In this document: positions 54,416-63,085 of the stretch, piece by piece
Position numbering within the stretch: the stretch's first letter is position 1
Layout: each line of letters starts with the position of its first letter
Assembly (NCBI RefSeq): GCF_014201115.1
Contig: NZ_JACHDO010000001.1
Coordinates: 1,364,001-1,428,000 of the forward strand
DNA length: 64,000 bases
Source of the DNA: Nocardiopsis metallicus
Lineage (GTDB): Bacteria; Actinomycetota; Actinomycetes; Streptosporangiales; Streptosporangiaceae
Direction of reading: 5' to 3'
Made by a program: the position numbers and the translations under genes
The notes under the pieces: model-generated
What the model saw: the letters and a program-made list of their open reading frames with translations, nothing else
What the model was told of the DNA's origin: nothing
The model's database searches: none

Positions 54416-55024
54416 ATGGTGCAGGCAGGGGAACCCGGGAGTACGCGTCCGGGCGGCCGGACCGCCCGGGTGCGCGCCGCCGTACTGGCCGCCGCGGGCG
54501 ACGCGCTCGCCGAGAGCGGCATGGACGGCCTGGACCTGACCGATGTCGCCCGCAGGGCCGGGGTCGGCCGGACCACCGTCTACCGCCGCTGGGGAACGGT
54601 TCCCGCCCTGGTGGCCGACCTGCTCCAGGACATGGCCGAGCAGTCACAGCCCAGGGTCGAGACCGGGTCGCTGCTCAAGGACCTGCTCGCCAACGCCCGG
54701 CTGGTCCGCGAGACCCTGGCCCACCCCCGCCAGGGGCGCCTGTTCAAAGCGATCATCGCCGCCGCCACCTGCGACGAACGCACCGCCCGGGCCCTGCACC
54801 GCTTCTACGAGGTGCGCATCAGCGAGTGGGCGCCCTGCGTGGAGCAGGCGGTGGAGCGGGGCGACCTGCCCGAGGGAACCGACGCCCGCGAGGTCATCCG
54901 CGCGGTCTCCGCGCCCCTGTACTACCGGCTGCTCGCCAGCGGCCACCCCCTGGACGAGGCCACCGCCGAACGCTGTGCGCGGGCGGCCGCCGTGGCCGCC
55001 CGCGCGGGTGTCTATATGCGTTGA
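54416..55024 (+). CDS. TetR-family regulator
   Basis: A 202-residue regulator with HTH LDLTDVARRAGVGRTTVYRRWGTVPALVADLLQ and a C-terminal helical domain of the TetR_C_11-like type (LFKAIIAAATCDERTARALHRFYEVRISEW). It is intact although the divergent reductase gene it probably regulated is decayed. It may now act elsewhere or only on itself. Confidence 0.88.
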   Translation: MVQAGEPGSTRPGGRTARVRAAVLAAAGDALAESGMDGLDLTDVARRAGVGRTTVYRRWGTVPALVADLLQDMAEQSQPRVETGSLLKDLLANARLVRETLAHPRQGRLFKAIIAAATCDERTARALHRFYEVRISEWAPCVEQAVERGDLPEGTDAREVIRAVSAPLYYRLLASGHPLDEATAERCARAAAVAARAGVYMR

Positions 55025-55028
55025 GCGA

Positions 55029-55098
55029 GGGCCCCGGTTCCCGGGGGCCGGGGTTGCCCGTGCCGCGGCGGCGTGCGCCCGGGGCCGGATCCGGCCCC
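55029..55098. terminator. G/C-rich hairpins between convergent TetR and reductase genes
   Basis: A hairpin near 55030-55049 (GGCCCC / GGGGCC) and a perfect 18-bp palindrome GGGGCCGGATCCGGCCCC at 55081-55098 fill the gap, consistent with bidirectional termination. Confidence 0.55.
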
Positions 55099-55125
55099 GG
55101 ATCCGGACGCACGGTTCGCGCTCGC

Positions 55126-56004
55126 TCAGGACAGCAGCTGACTGATCCGCTCGACCTCTTCGGGGGAAAGGCGTACCGCGGCGGCCGCCGTGTTCTCCTC
55201 CAGGTGGGCCACCCGTGAGGTGCCCGGGATCGGCAGCATCACGGGGGAGCGGTGCAGCAGCCAGGACAGTGCGAGCTGAACCGGGCTCACCCCGTGCTCG
55301 GCGGCGATCGCGGCCAGCGGGGAGTCAGCCGCGGCCATCTCGCCCCGGCCCACCGGGGCCCAGGGCAGGAAGGCGATCCCGTCCTTCTCGCACTGTTCCA
55401 AGACGTCCTCGGACTGGCGGAAGGACGGCGCGTACTGGTTCTGTACCGAGGCGATCGGGGTGATGGCGCGGGCCGCCGACAGTTCGTCCACGCTCACCTC
55501 GCTCAGTCCGATGTGACCGACCTTGCCCTCGCCCTGGAGCTCCACGAGGGCGCCGAGCTGGTCGGCCAGCGGCACCTCGGGGTCGATGCGGTGGAGCTGC
55601 ATCAGGTCGATCCGCTCCACACCGAGGTTGCGCAGGCTCACCTCCACCTGCTGCCTGAGGTACTCGGGGCGGCCCAGCCGGTGCCACTGCGCGGGACCGG
55701 TTCGCACGAACCCGGCCTTGGTGCCGATGACCAGGTCGTCGGCGTAGGGGTACAGCGCCTCGCGGATGAGCTGTTCGCTGATCTGCGGGCCGTAGGAGTC
55801 GGCGGTGTCGATGAAGTTGATTCCGAGCTCGACGGTCCGGCGCAGTACGGCCAGGGCCTCGTCCCGGTCGCGGGGCGGGCCCCACACCCCTTCACCGACG
55901 ATCCGCATGGCTCCGAACCCCAGGCGGTGGACGGGTAGGTCGCCTCCGAGGAGGAGGGTTCCCGCCTGCTCGGCGATGTGGGGTGTGCTGTGTGCGTCGG
56001 TCAC
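55126..56004 (-). CDS. Aldo/keto reductase
   Basis: A 292-residue (alpha/beta)8 reductase. The catalytic tetrad is in place: Asp/Tyr in NFIDTADSYGPQ, Lys in VIGTKAGF, His in MQLHRID. The NADPH site is LPIPGTSRVAHLEENTAAA. It reduces carbonyl substrates with NADPH; the physiological substrate is unknown. The GTG start has AAGGA 5 nt upstream; earlier in-frame codons lack a site. Unlike the pseudogene at 53924-54327 it is complete and belongs to a different subgroup. Confidence 0.9.
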   Translation of the reverse strand: MTDAHSTPHIAEQAGTLLLGGDLPVHRLGFGAMRIVGEGVWGPPRDRDEALAVLRRTVELGINFIDTADSYGPQISEQLIREALYPYADDLVIGTKAGFVRTGPAQWHRLGRPEYLRQQVEVSLRNLGVERIDLMQLHRIDPEVPLADQLGALVELQGEGKVGHIGLSEVSVDELSAARAITPIASVQNQYAPSFRQSEDVLEQCEKDGIAFLPWAPVGRGEMAAADSPLAAIAAEHGVSPVQLALSWLLHRSPVMLPIPGTSRVAHLEENTAAAAVRLSPEEVERISQLLS

Positions 56005-56346
56005 TGTTTTCCTTCCACTGCGGCACGGCGGCCGGGTCTGTGCCATGGTGCCAGCTCGACCGGGGCGGCCGGTGTCCGCCGCTCCGTGTCGCCCCTCCGG
56101 CCGGGACGGCAGGATTCCAGGCACCGCCGGGGCGCGCAAGGTGCCCGGTTCGCGCCCTGGGGCGAGGGGCGCCTTGAGGGCGGCCGATTCGGCGTCGCGG
56201 CCCGGCCCGACCCCGGTATCCCGTTCAGGGCCACCCGAACCCGGACTCACCGGTGCCGGCCGACCGCGAGTTCGTGCGGGGCGTCCGCGGCGCCATCGGC
56301 CGCCGGGAGGCCTTCGGCACCGTCCTGCCCGAGTGCTCGCCGGGTA
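56005..56346. other. Gap between aldo/keto reductase and NmrA-like genes
   Basis: 342 bp, presumably the promoter region of the reductase gene. I see no gene, repeat or strong hairpin in it. Confidence 0.4.
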
Positions 56347-57210
56347 TTACCGGAAGGCGTCCAGGTGGTCGGCGACCCACTGGGCGTAGGTGCGCCCGGG
56401 GCGGCCGATCACCCGCTCGTAGTCCTTGGACACGAACTCGTCCGCGGCCCACCCGGTGCTGTCCTCGGGATCGGGCTCCCACAGCAGCCAGTCGCAGATC
56501 TCGAGCGGCACACCTTGGGAGATCCACATCTCACGGGCCTGGGCCGTGGTCAGGTGCTCGAAGGTGATCTCGCGGCCCAGGGCCCGTGAGATCACCGCGG
56601 CTCGCTCAGCCGGGGTGATGTGCTCGGGGCCGGTCACCTCGTAGGCCCGGCCGTGGTGGCCGTCCTCCACCAGGGCGGCCACCGCCATGTCGGCCATGTC
56701 GGCCTCATGCACGGGGACCCCGGGGTTGTCGCCGTAGGGCGCGCGGATCACGCCCTCGGCGCGGACGGAGTCCGGGTAGGAGTCCAGGTCGTTGACCATG
56801 AACTCGCCTCCGCGCAGGTGTGTCCACTCCAGTCCCGAGCGCTCCACGGCCTCCTCCACCGGGCGGTGGTGCTGATGGCCGAAGTTGTCGGAGGTGTCGG
56901 CCTCGGGGTCGGTCTCCACGGAGGCCGAGGACATCAGCACGATACGCCGGGTCCCGGCCGCCCTGATCCGCGCCACGACCTCCTCGGCCGTCTCGGGGTG
57001 CGGGTAGAGCATGACCGCCTCCACGCCGTCGAAGGCGCCTTCGAGGCTCTCGGGTCGGTCGAGGTCGCCCGCGACGGCTTCCACGCCCTCGGGGAAGACC
57101 CGGTTGGCCGGGTCGCGGCTGAGCGCGCGGACGGCGGCTCCGCGCTCCAGAAGGCGCGGGACCACTTCGGAGCCGACGGTTCCGCTCGCTCCGGTCACCA
57201 GGATGCGCAT
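56347..57210 (-). CDS. NmrA-like NAD(P)H-binding protein
   Basis: A 287-residue atypical SDR. ILVTGASGTVGSEVVPRLLERGAAVRALSR is the nucleotide motif, and IVLMSSASVE and EVTGPEHITPAERAAVISRALGREI match NmrA/QOR2-like proteins. There is no obvious catalytic Tyr-x3-Lys. It is divergent from a TetR gene with a near-perfect 20-bp operator between them, as for azoreductase- or quinone-reductase-type genes induced by electrophiles. Confidence 0.87.
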   Translation of the reverse strand: MRILVTGASGTVGSEVVPRLLERGAAVRALSRDPANRVFPEGVEAVAGDLDRPESLEGAFDGVEAVMLYPHPETAEEVVARIRAAGTRRIVLMSSASVETDPEADTSDNFGHQHHRPVEEAVERSGLEWTHLRGGEFMVNDLDSYPDSVRAEGVIRAPYGDNPGVPVHEADMADMAVAALVEDGHHGRAYEVTGPEHITPAERAAVISRALGREITFEHLTTAQAREMWISQGVPLEICDWLLWEPDPEDSTGWAADEFVSKDYERVIGRPGRTYAQWVADHLDAFR

Positions 57211-57256
57211 GGTTCGGGGTCCTCTCGTCGAGTTGATGGGGTTTCATTAAATCATA

Positions 57257-57276
57257 ATGGGACATGCATGTCTCAT
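57257..57276. promoter_or_regulatory. 20-bp near-perfect palindromic operator
   Basis: ATGGGACATGCATGTCTCAT contains a perfect 12-bp core GACATGCATGTC and departs from symmetry at a single base pair. It lies between the NmrA-like and TetR genes, about 47 bp from each start. Confidence 0.7.
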
Positions 57277-57323
57277 AAAGAGTCTGAACTCCCCCGTTTT
57301 GGTGCGGACGATAGGTTGGCGCC

Positions 57324-57902
57324 ATGACGAGCACCGAGAACCCGAGGGTGGGGGTGCGCGCCAGGACCCGCAGTGCGATCCTGCGCGCGGCCGCCACCGT
57401 CCTGGCCCATGACCGCAACGCCCCGCTTTCGATGGTCGCCGAGGCGGCCGCGGTGGGTCGCAGTACCCTGCACCGCTACTTCCCCGAGCGCGAGGAACTG
57501 CTGGCCGCCACCTACCAGGAGGCGCTCTCGGAGATCGGCCGGGCGATGGACGAGGCCGCGGTGGAGGAGGGGCCGGCGCTGGAGGCCATGCGGCGGGTGG
57601 TCGCCGCGCACGTGGAGGCGGGTGACTGGGTGACCTTCGCCTTCGGTGACACCGCCAACGAGGCCTTCGACGACGCCCCGTCCGGTACCGACCCTGAGCC
57701 CGCTATCCTCACCGACCTGGTCAAGCGCGGGCAGCGGGAAGGGGCGTTCGACCCCGACGCCGACCCCAACTGGGTGGTCCAGGTCCTGTGGGCCCTGGTG
57801 TTCACCGGGCTGGAGCGGGCCGAACGCGGGCACATGCCCCGGCACTCCGTGGCCCCCACGGTGGTGCGCACCCTGGAGCGGGGGATCGGCGTCCGGGGGT
57901 GA
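57324..57902 (+). CDS. TetR-family regulator divergent from NmrA-like gene
   Basis: A 192-residue regulator. The HTH is LSMVAEAAAVGRSTLHRYFPEREELLAATYQEAL, and the C-terminal domain (ILTDLVKRGQREGAFDPDADPNWVVQVLWALVFTGLERAERG) is typical of actinomycete TetR proteins next to reductase genes. The adjoining 20-bp palindrome is its likely binding site. It is followed 23 nt later by the CGNR gene on the same strand. Confidence 0.9.
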   Translation: MTSTENPRVGVRARTRSAILRAAATVLAHDRNAPLSMVAEAAAVGRSTLHRYFPEREELLAATYQEALSEIGRAMDEAAVEEGPALEAMRRVVAAHVEAGDWVTFAFGDTANEAFDDAPSGTDPEPAILTDLVKRGQREGAFDPDADPNWVVQVLWALVFTGLERAERGHMPRHSVAPTVVRTLERGIGVRG

Positions 57903-57925
57903 GTCCTGCCTGGTGTAATGGATTC

Positions 57926-58489
57926 ATGCACCTGAACCCTTACGGACAGGATCCCCTGGCCCTCGCGGTGGACCTGGTGAACCGCCCGTGCGCGGACACC
58001 GCCGACCTGGAACAGCGTTGCGCCGGGGCCGGGTTCCTCCTGGAGCGCGCGGTGGGGGAGGCGGACCTGGCCGCCGTCCGCGATTTCCTGATCGGCTGGG
58101 CCGAGGTCATCGACAGCCCGGACGAGCCCACTCGCGCCGCGCGGCTCAACGCCCTCCTCGCGGAGTACTCCGGGCCGCCGAGGCTGACCGACCACGCGGG
58201 CACCGGCTGGCACCTGCACTACCGGCCCGACGATCTACCCGCCCACCGGCAGATCGCCGCGCTGGTCGCGGTCGGCACCGCCCTGCACCTGACCGGTCGG
58301 GGTATGAGCCGCCTGGGCCGCTGCGCCGCCCGGGACTGTACGCACGTGTACGCCGACTTCTCCCGCAACGGCCGCCAGCGGTACTGCTCGTCGGTCTGCG
58401 GAAACCGCGACGCCGTCCGCCGCCACCGGGTCCGCGCCGCGCGGGAGAACGGGGGACGCGAGAGCGGGAGGGCTCTGCCCGGAACCTGA
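57926..58489 (+). CDS. CGNR zinc-finger / ABATE-domain regulator
   Basis: A 187-residue protein with an N-terminal ABATE domain (DPLALAVDLVNRPCADT...RDFLIGWAEVID) and a C-terminal CGNR zinc finger (GRCAARDCTHVYADFSRNGRQRYCSSVCGNRDAVRRHR) with four Cys. Members are presumed transcription regulators in actinomycetes. It is probably cotranscribed with the TetR gene upstream. Target unknown. Confidence 0.9.
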   Translation: MHLNPYGQDPLALAVDLVNRPCADTADLEQRCAGAGFLLERAVGEADLAAVRDFLIGWAEVIDSPDEPTRAARLNALLAEYSGPPRLTDHAGTGWHLHYRPDDLPAHRQIAALVAVGTALHLTGRGMSRLGRCAARDCTHVYADFSRNGRQRYCSSVCGNRDAVRRHRVRAARENGGRESGRALPGT

Positions 58490-58961
58490 TCCGGCTCGTT
58501 CTCCGGTCCGGGGTGGTAGACGGGCCCCAAAGGGGCCCAACGGCCCAACGGTAACTACCAACGGCAACGGTAACTGCCCCGGACTTCGGCCGGAGCCCTC
58601 CCCAGCCCGGAGCCCAGCGGCTGGCCGTGTCGCGGCCGCTCACTACCCCGGACGGGAAAGCGGCAGCGACGGCAGCGGGCTCCTCACCTGCGCGGGGACC
58701 GGGTTGCGTGTCGCGGCCGGTCACGCGTGCCATCGGACCCCCGGTGGCGAGGGTGGAGTTCAGCGCTGGGGCCCTTGGCCCCGGGCCAGCCGGGGTGTCC
58801 GTCACCCGCACCTGGGGGGTGTCCGCTGCTTCCAACCCCCCCTCACCCCCGATGATCTTGCTACCAGGGGCAAGTTCGGCGCCGAACTTGCCCCTGGTAG
58901 CAAGATCATCTTCGAAAAAGGGGGCCGAAACCGGGCCCGAGGTCCGGCCGGCCCTCCCCGG
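58490..58961. other. Non-coding region related to the 39.8-40.6 kb region
   Basis: No gene is seen. The part at about 58500-58730 is similar, in inverted orientation, to 40374-40590; shared blocks include GGCTCCGGCCGAAG and GGGGCCCGTCT. The part at 58794-58937 is similar in direct orientation to 39852-40281 minus the 281-bp insert. It ends in the 60-bp palindrome described next. Confidence 0.6.
58851..58910. repeat. 60-bp perfect palindrome
   Basis: The left half begins GATGATCTTGCTACCAGGGG and the right half is its exact reverse complement, with no spacer; the dyad is within GGCGCC. Flanks match the 39.9-40.3 kb element on both sides (GTGTCCGCTGCTTCC 17 bp to the left, GGGGCCGAAACCGG to the right). 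Confidence 0.92.
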
Positions 58962-59765
58962 TCAGCGGGAGGGGTCGCGGCGGGCGACGGAGGCGAGATC
59001 GGCCTCGATGCGGGCCGTGGTCTCCAGGAGCGCGGGGAGCAGGTCGCGGCGCACGTCATCGATGGAGGAGCGGTTGGCGTGCGCGGACACGTTGGCCGCG
59101 GCGATCACCCGGCCACTGTCGTCGCGGATGGGCGCGGCCAGCGAGCGCAGGCCCTCCTCCAGTTCCTGGTCGACGATCGCGTAGCCCTGTTCGCGCACGC
59201 GCAGGATCTCCGCGCGCAGGTCGGCGGTGTCGGTGATGGTGAACCGGGTCAGTGGCTTGAGCTCCACCCGGTCCAGGTAGGCGGTGAGCTCGGTGTCGTC
59301 GTATCCCGCGATCAGGACCCGGCCCATCGAGGTGGTCGAGGCGGGGAAGCGGGTTCCCACGGCGATGGACACGGCCATGATCCGCGAGGTGGCCACGCGG
59401 GCGACGTAGAGGACGTCGTCGCCCTCCATGACCGAAACCGAGGCGGACTCGCGCACCCGGGCGGACAGGTCCTCCAGGTGCGGCTGGGCGACGTCGGGCA
59501 GCCCGGCGGAGGCCACGTAGGCGTAGCCGAGCTCCAGGACGCGCGGGGTCAGGGAGAACATGCGGCCGTCGGTGCGCACGTATCCCAGGTCCACCAGGGT
59601 CAGCAGGAAGCGCCGGGCTGCGGCCCGGGTGAGGTCGGTGGCGCGCGCGACCTCGCTGAGCGTCATCGACGGGTGATCGGCCGAGAAGGCGCGGACGACC
59701 ATGAGTCCCCTTTCCAGGGACTGAACGAAGTGGGCTCCGCGGTCGGGGGCGTCTTCGGTGGTCAT
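58962..59765 (-). CDS. IclR-family regulator of beta-ketoadipate genes
   Basis: A 267-residue regulator. The winged HTH is MTLSEVARATDLTRAAARRFLLTLVDLGYVRTDG, with the IclR effector domain (LPDVAQPHLEDLSARVRESASVSVMEGDDVLYVARVATSRIMAVSIAVGTRFPASTTSMGRVLIAG). It matches the PcaR/PcaU/PobR group in having YAIVDQELEEGLRSLAAPI. It is divergent from pcaI, with three GTTC-N7-GAAC-type sites between them. Ligands of this group are protocatechuate, beta-ketoadipate or related acids; which applies here is unknown. Confidence 0.9.
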   Translation of the reverse strand: MTTEDAPDRGAHFVQSLERGLMVVRAFSADHPSMTLSEVARATDLTRAAARRFLLTLVDLGYVRTDGRMFSLTPRVLELGYAYVASAGLPDVAQPHLEDLSARVRESASVSVMEGDDVLYVARVATSRIMAVSIAVGTRFPASTTSMGRVLIAGYDDTELTAYLDRVELKPLTRFTITDTADLRAEILRVREQGYAIVDQELEEGLRSLAAPIRDDSGRVIAAANVSAHANRSSIDDVRRDLLPALLETTARIEADLASVARRDPSR

Positions 59766-59829
59766 GATGCCTTCCAGATTCGGGGGCAGAAGGTGGGGCC
59801 GTGTCGCGGCGTGGCTTGGTCATCGAGAT

Positions 59830-59932
59830 GTTCTCATACCGAACAGTCGGGGCATGCCTTGACCCTTCCTGTGATCGGCGCTACCGTCATATCCAGTTGT
59901 TCGCACTGTGAACATTCATTCGCTATACGAAC
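59830..59932. promoter_or_regulatory. Three IclR-type operators GTTC-N7-GAAC
   Basis: Sites lie at 59830-59844 (perfect), 59899-59913 (perfect) and 59918-59932 (ATTC in one arm). The first is near the regulator start. The other two are 19 bp apart, just upstream of pcaI. Confidence 0.6.
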
Positions 59933-59944
59933 GGGAGGGTCACC

Positions 59945-60853
59945 ATGGCCGTGCCCCTGGACGAGGCGGTTCGGCAGCTCATCCACGACGGGGACACCGT
60001 CGCCCTGGAAGGGTTCACCCACCTCATCCCCGTGGCGGCCGGGCACGAGATCATCCGGCAGGGCCTGCGCGGCCTCACGCTGGTCCGGATGACGCCCGAC
60101 ATCGTCTACGACCAGCTCATCGGCGCCGGATGCGCGCGCAGACTGGTGTTCTCCTGGGGCGGCAACCCCGGCGTGGGCTCGCTGCACCGCTTCCGCGACG
60201 CGGTCGCCGCCTCCTGGCCCGGCCCGCTGGAGATCGAGGAGCACAGCCACGCCGGGATGGCCAACCGCTACGTCGCGGGCGCCTCCGGGCTGCCCTTCGC
60301 GGTCCTGCGCGGCTACAGAGGCACCGACCTGGTCGAGCACAACCCCAACATCAAGACGGTCTCCTGCCCCTTCACCGGTCAGGAGCTGGCCGCCGTCCCC
60401 GCGCTCAACCCCGATGTCACCGTGATCCACGCCCAGCGCGCGGACACCGCGGGCAACGTGCAGCTGTGGGGCATCGTCGGCATTCAGAAGGAGGCCGCCC
60501 TGGCCGCCGACCGGGTCCTGGTCACCGTGGAGGAGGTCGTGGACGCCCTGGACCCCGTTCCCGGACAGGTGATCCTGCCCAGCCGGGTCGTGGACGCGGT
60601 GAGTGTGGTCCCCGGTGGCGCCGCTCCCTCCTACGCGCACGGCTACTACGAGCGCGACAACGCCGCCTACAAGGCCTGGGACACGATCGGCCGGAACCGC
60701 GAGGCCTTCACCGCCTGGCTCGCCGAACTCACCTCGACCGAGTCCGGTTCCACGGCCGCCGTGCTCTCCGGGGCCGCTCCGACCACCTCGACCCCCACGG
60801 CGTCCGCCGCCCCGGACGCCGGTGACCCCGAACCCGCTGGGAGAGGCACGTGA
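59945..60853 (+). CDS. pcaI: 3-oxoadipate CoA-transferase subunit A
   Basis: A 302-residue CoA-transferase alpha subunit. AVRQLIHDGDTVALEGFTHLIPVAAGHEI and HAGMANRYVAGASGLPFAVLRGYRGTDL...TVIHAQRADTAGNVQLWG are of the CatI/PcaI-GctA type. With subunit B it transfers CoA from succinyl-CoA to beta-ketoadipate. The C-terminal 35 residues are a Ser/Thr/Ala/Pro-rich extension beyond the usual end. GGGAGGG precedes the ATG, and the stop overlaps the pcaJ GTG. Confidence 0.9.
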   Translation: MAVPLDEAVRQLIHDGDTVALEGFTHLIPVAAGHEIIRQGLRGLTLVRMTPDIVYDQLIGAGCARRLVFSWGGNPGVGSLHRFRDAVAASWPGPLEIEEHSHAGMANRYVAGASGLPFAVLRGYRGTDLVEHNPNIKTVSCPFTGQELAAVPALNPDVTVIHAQRADTAGNVQLWGIVGIQKEAALAADRVLVTVEEVVDALDPVPGQVILPSRVVDAVSVVPGGAAPSYAHGYYERDNAAYKAWDTIGRNREAFTAWLAELTSTESGSTAAVLSGAAPTTSTPTASAAPDAGDPEPAGRGT

Positions 60854-61605
60854 CCACCGTGACCTGGACGTCCGACGAGATCATGACCGTCACCGCGGCG
60901 CGCTCGCTACGCGACGGGATGGCCTGCTTCGTCGGCATCGGCCTGCCCAGCACCGCCGCCAACGTGGCCAGCCGCACCCACGCTCCCGACCTGTGGATGA
61001 TCTACGAATCCGGCACCCTGGGCGCGACCCCCGACCACCTGCCGCTCTCCATCGGAGACGGGATCCTCGCCGACACCGCCGACGCCGTGGTCTCCGTCCC
61101 GGAGGTCTTCAACTACTGGCTCCAGGCCGGACGCATCGACGTCGGGTTCCTGGGCGCCGCCCAGATCGACCGGTACGCCAACATCAACACCACCGTCATC
61201 GGTGACTACGACGACCCCAAGGTGCGCCTGCCCGGAGCGGGCGGCGCCCCCGAGATCGCCGCCTCCTGCCGTGAGGTGGTCGTGATCATGCGGCACAGCC
61301 GCCGTGCGTTCGTGGACAAGGTGGACTTCGTGACCTCGGTGGGTCACGGGTCCGGCTCCGGTGACCGCGAACGGCTCGGGCTGACCGGATCCGGTCCGGT
61401 CCGGGTCATCACCGACCTCGGCGTGCTCGAACCCGATCCGCGGACCCGCGAACTCACGCTGGTGGGCGTGCACCCGGGCGTGGAGGTGGCGGCGGTACGC
61501 GAGGCCACCGGCTGGGACCTGCGGATCAGCGACGACCTCGCGCGGACCCCGGACCCCACCGGCGCCGAGCTCTCCGTGCTCCGCTCCCTCACCGGGGCGG
61601 CCTGA
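60850..61605 (+). CDS. pcaJ: 3-oxoadipate CoA-transferase subunit B
   Basis: A 251-residue beta subunit. The catalytic Glu lies in WMIYESGTLGATPDHLPLSIGD, and FLGAAQIDRYANINTTVIGDYDDPKVRLPGAGGAPEIAASC is the conserved core. The GTG start overlaps pcaI (GTGA), so the two subunits are translationally coupled in equal amounts. Confidence 0.92.
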   Translation: MTTVTWTSDEIMTVTAARSLRDGMACFVGIGLPSTAANVASRTHAPDLWMIYESGTLGATPDHLPLSIGDGILADTADAVVSVPEVFNYWLQAGRIDVGFLGAAQIDRYANINTTVIGDYDDPKVRLPGAGGAPEIAASCREVVVIMRHSRRAFVDKVDFVTSVGHGSGSGDRERLGLTGSGPVRVITDLGVLEPDPRTRELTLVGVHPGVEVAAVREATGWDLRISDDLARTPDPTGAELSVLRSLTGAA

Positions 61606-61691
61606 GCGATGCGCCCTACGCGGGAGCCGTCGGGGTCACGGCACGGATCCGAGCCGAGGCGGACCGGGGTCGGGCGCCTGGCCCGATACAG

Positions 61692-61710
61692 TACCTAACA
61701 CTGTTAGGTA
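61692..61710. promoter_or_regulatory. Perfect 19-bp palindromic operator before pcaF
   Basis: TACCTAACA-C-TGTTAGGTA has perfect 9-bp arms and a single central base, 80 nt upstream of pcaF. It is unlike the IclR sites, so a different regulator (TetR/MarR type) encoded outside the window may act here. Confidence 0.6.
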
Positions 61711-61789
61711 ATGGTGCCGGGGTCGCCCCGGAGCCCGCCCGACGGGCCCGCGTTACGGATCCACACCCCTCGAACCCAGGAGGCCCACG

Positions 61790-62965
61790 GTGACCGACGT
61801 CCACGTCCTCGACGCCGTCCGCACCCCCTTCGGCAAGTACGGCGGCGCCCTCTCCGGAACCCGCCCCGACGACCTCGCCGCGCACGTCATCAGCGCCCTC
61901 GCCGAGCGCGCGCCCCGCCTCGACCCGGCCGCCGTCGACGAAGTCGTCCTCGGTAACGCCAACGGCGCGGGCGAGGAGAACCGCAACGTCGCCCGCATGG
62001 CCACCCTCCTGGCCGGGTTGCCGACCACCGTCCCCGGCACCACGGTCAACCGGCTCTGCGGCTCCGGCATGGAAGCCGCCATCCAGGGCGCTCGCGCCAT
62101 CCAGACCGGCGACGCCTCCCTGGTCATCGCCGGGGGAGCGGAGTCCATGAGCCGGGCCCCCTGGGTGCTGCCCAAACCCGCCAAGGGTTTCCCCGCCGTC
62201 AACGCCACCCTGCACTCCACCACCCTGGGCTGGCGCATGGTCAACCCGCGCATGCCCCAGAAGTGGACCCTCTCCCTCGGCGAGAGCACCGAGGGCCTGG
62301 CCGGTCAACACGGCGTCAGCCGGGCGGACCAGGACGCCTTCGCCCTGGCCAGCCACACCAAAGCCGCACGGGCCTGGGCCGAAGGCACCTTCGACGCCGA
62401 GATCGTCCAGGTCGAGGGCGCCCGCCTGGACCGCGACGAGAGCATCCGCGAGACCTCACCCGACAAGCTCGCCGGGCTCAAGCCGGCCTTCCGCGACGAC
62501 GGCACCATCACCGCGGGCAACGCCTCACCCCTCAACGACGGCGCCGCGGCCCTGCTGCTCGGCGACGCGGCGGCGGCCAAGGCCACCGGCCTGGAACCCC
62601 TGGCCCGCGTGGTCAGCCGGGGCGTGGCCGGGGTGGATCCCGACGTGTTCGGCATCGGCCCGGTCCGCGCCGCGGAAATCGCCCTCGAACGCGCCGGGAT
62701 CGGCTGGGGCGACCTGAGCGCCGTCGAACTCAACGAGGCCTTCGCCGCCCAGTCCCTGGCGTGCGTGCGCGCATGGAAGGGGCTGGACCCCGACATCGTC
62801 AACCCCAACGGCGGAGCCATCGCCATCGGTCATCCGCTCGGCGCCTCCGGGGCGCGTGTACTGGGGTCGCTCGCCCACGAGCTGCGCCGCCGGGGCGGAG
62901 GATGGGGGCTGGCCGCCCTGTGCATCGGGGTAGGCCAGGGCCTGGCCGTCGTCCTGCACGCCTGA
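61790..62965 (+). CDS. pcaF: Acetyl-CoA acyltransferase, beta-ketoadipyl-CoA thiolase
   Basis: A 391-residue thiolase. The nucleophile is Cys90 in NRLCGSGMEA; NEAFAAQ, GGAIAIGHPLGASGAR and the C-terminal CIGVGQG supply the other catalytic residues. In this locus it would cleave beta-ketoadipyl-CoA to succinyl-CoA and acetyl-CoA. It starts with GTG. It has its own upstream gap with a palindromic operator, so it may be controlled separately from pcaIJ. Confidence 0.92.
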   Translation: MTDVHVLDAVRTPFGKYGGALSGTRPDDLAAHVISALAERAPRLDPAAVDEVVLGNANGAGEENRNVARMATLLAGLPTTVPGTTVNRLCGSGMEAAIQGARAIQTGDASLVIAGGAESMSRAPWVLPKPAKGFPAVNATLHSTTLGWRMVNPRMPQKWTLSLGESTEGLAGQHGVSRADQDAFALASHTKAARAWAEGTFDAEIVQVEGARLDRDESIRETSPDKLAGLKPAFRDDGTITAGNASPLNDGAAALLLGDAAAAKATGLEPLARVVSRGVAGVDPDVFGIGPVRAAEIALERAGIGWGDLSAVELNEAFAAQSLACVRAWKGLDPDIVNPNGGAIAIGHPLGASGARVLGSLAHELRRRGGGWGLAALCIGVGQGLAVVLHA

Positions 62966-63085
62966 TGCCGCATGCCTGAGGCCGCACGCCCGAAGGCACA
63001 CGCCTGACAACGCGTGACCGATGTCCCCAGCCGCGGGCCCCGACCGTCCCGGGGCCCGCTCCGACGCTCCGAAAGGAAGCACCGC

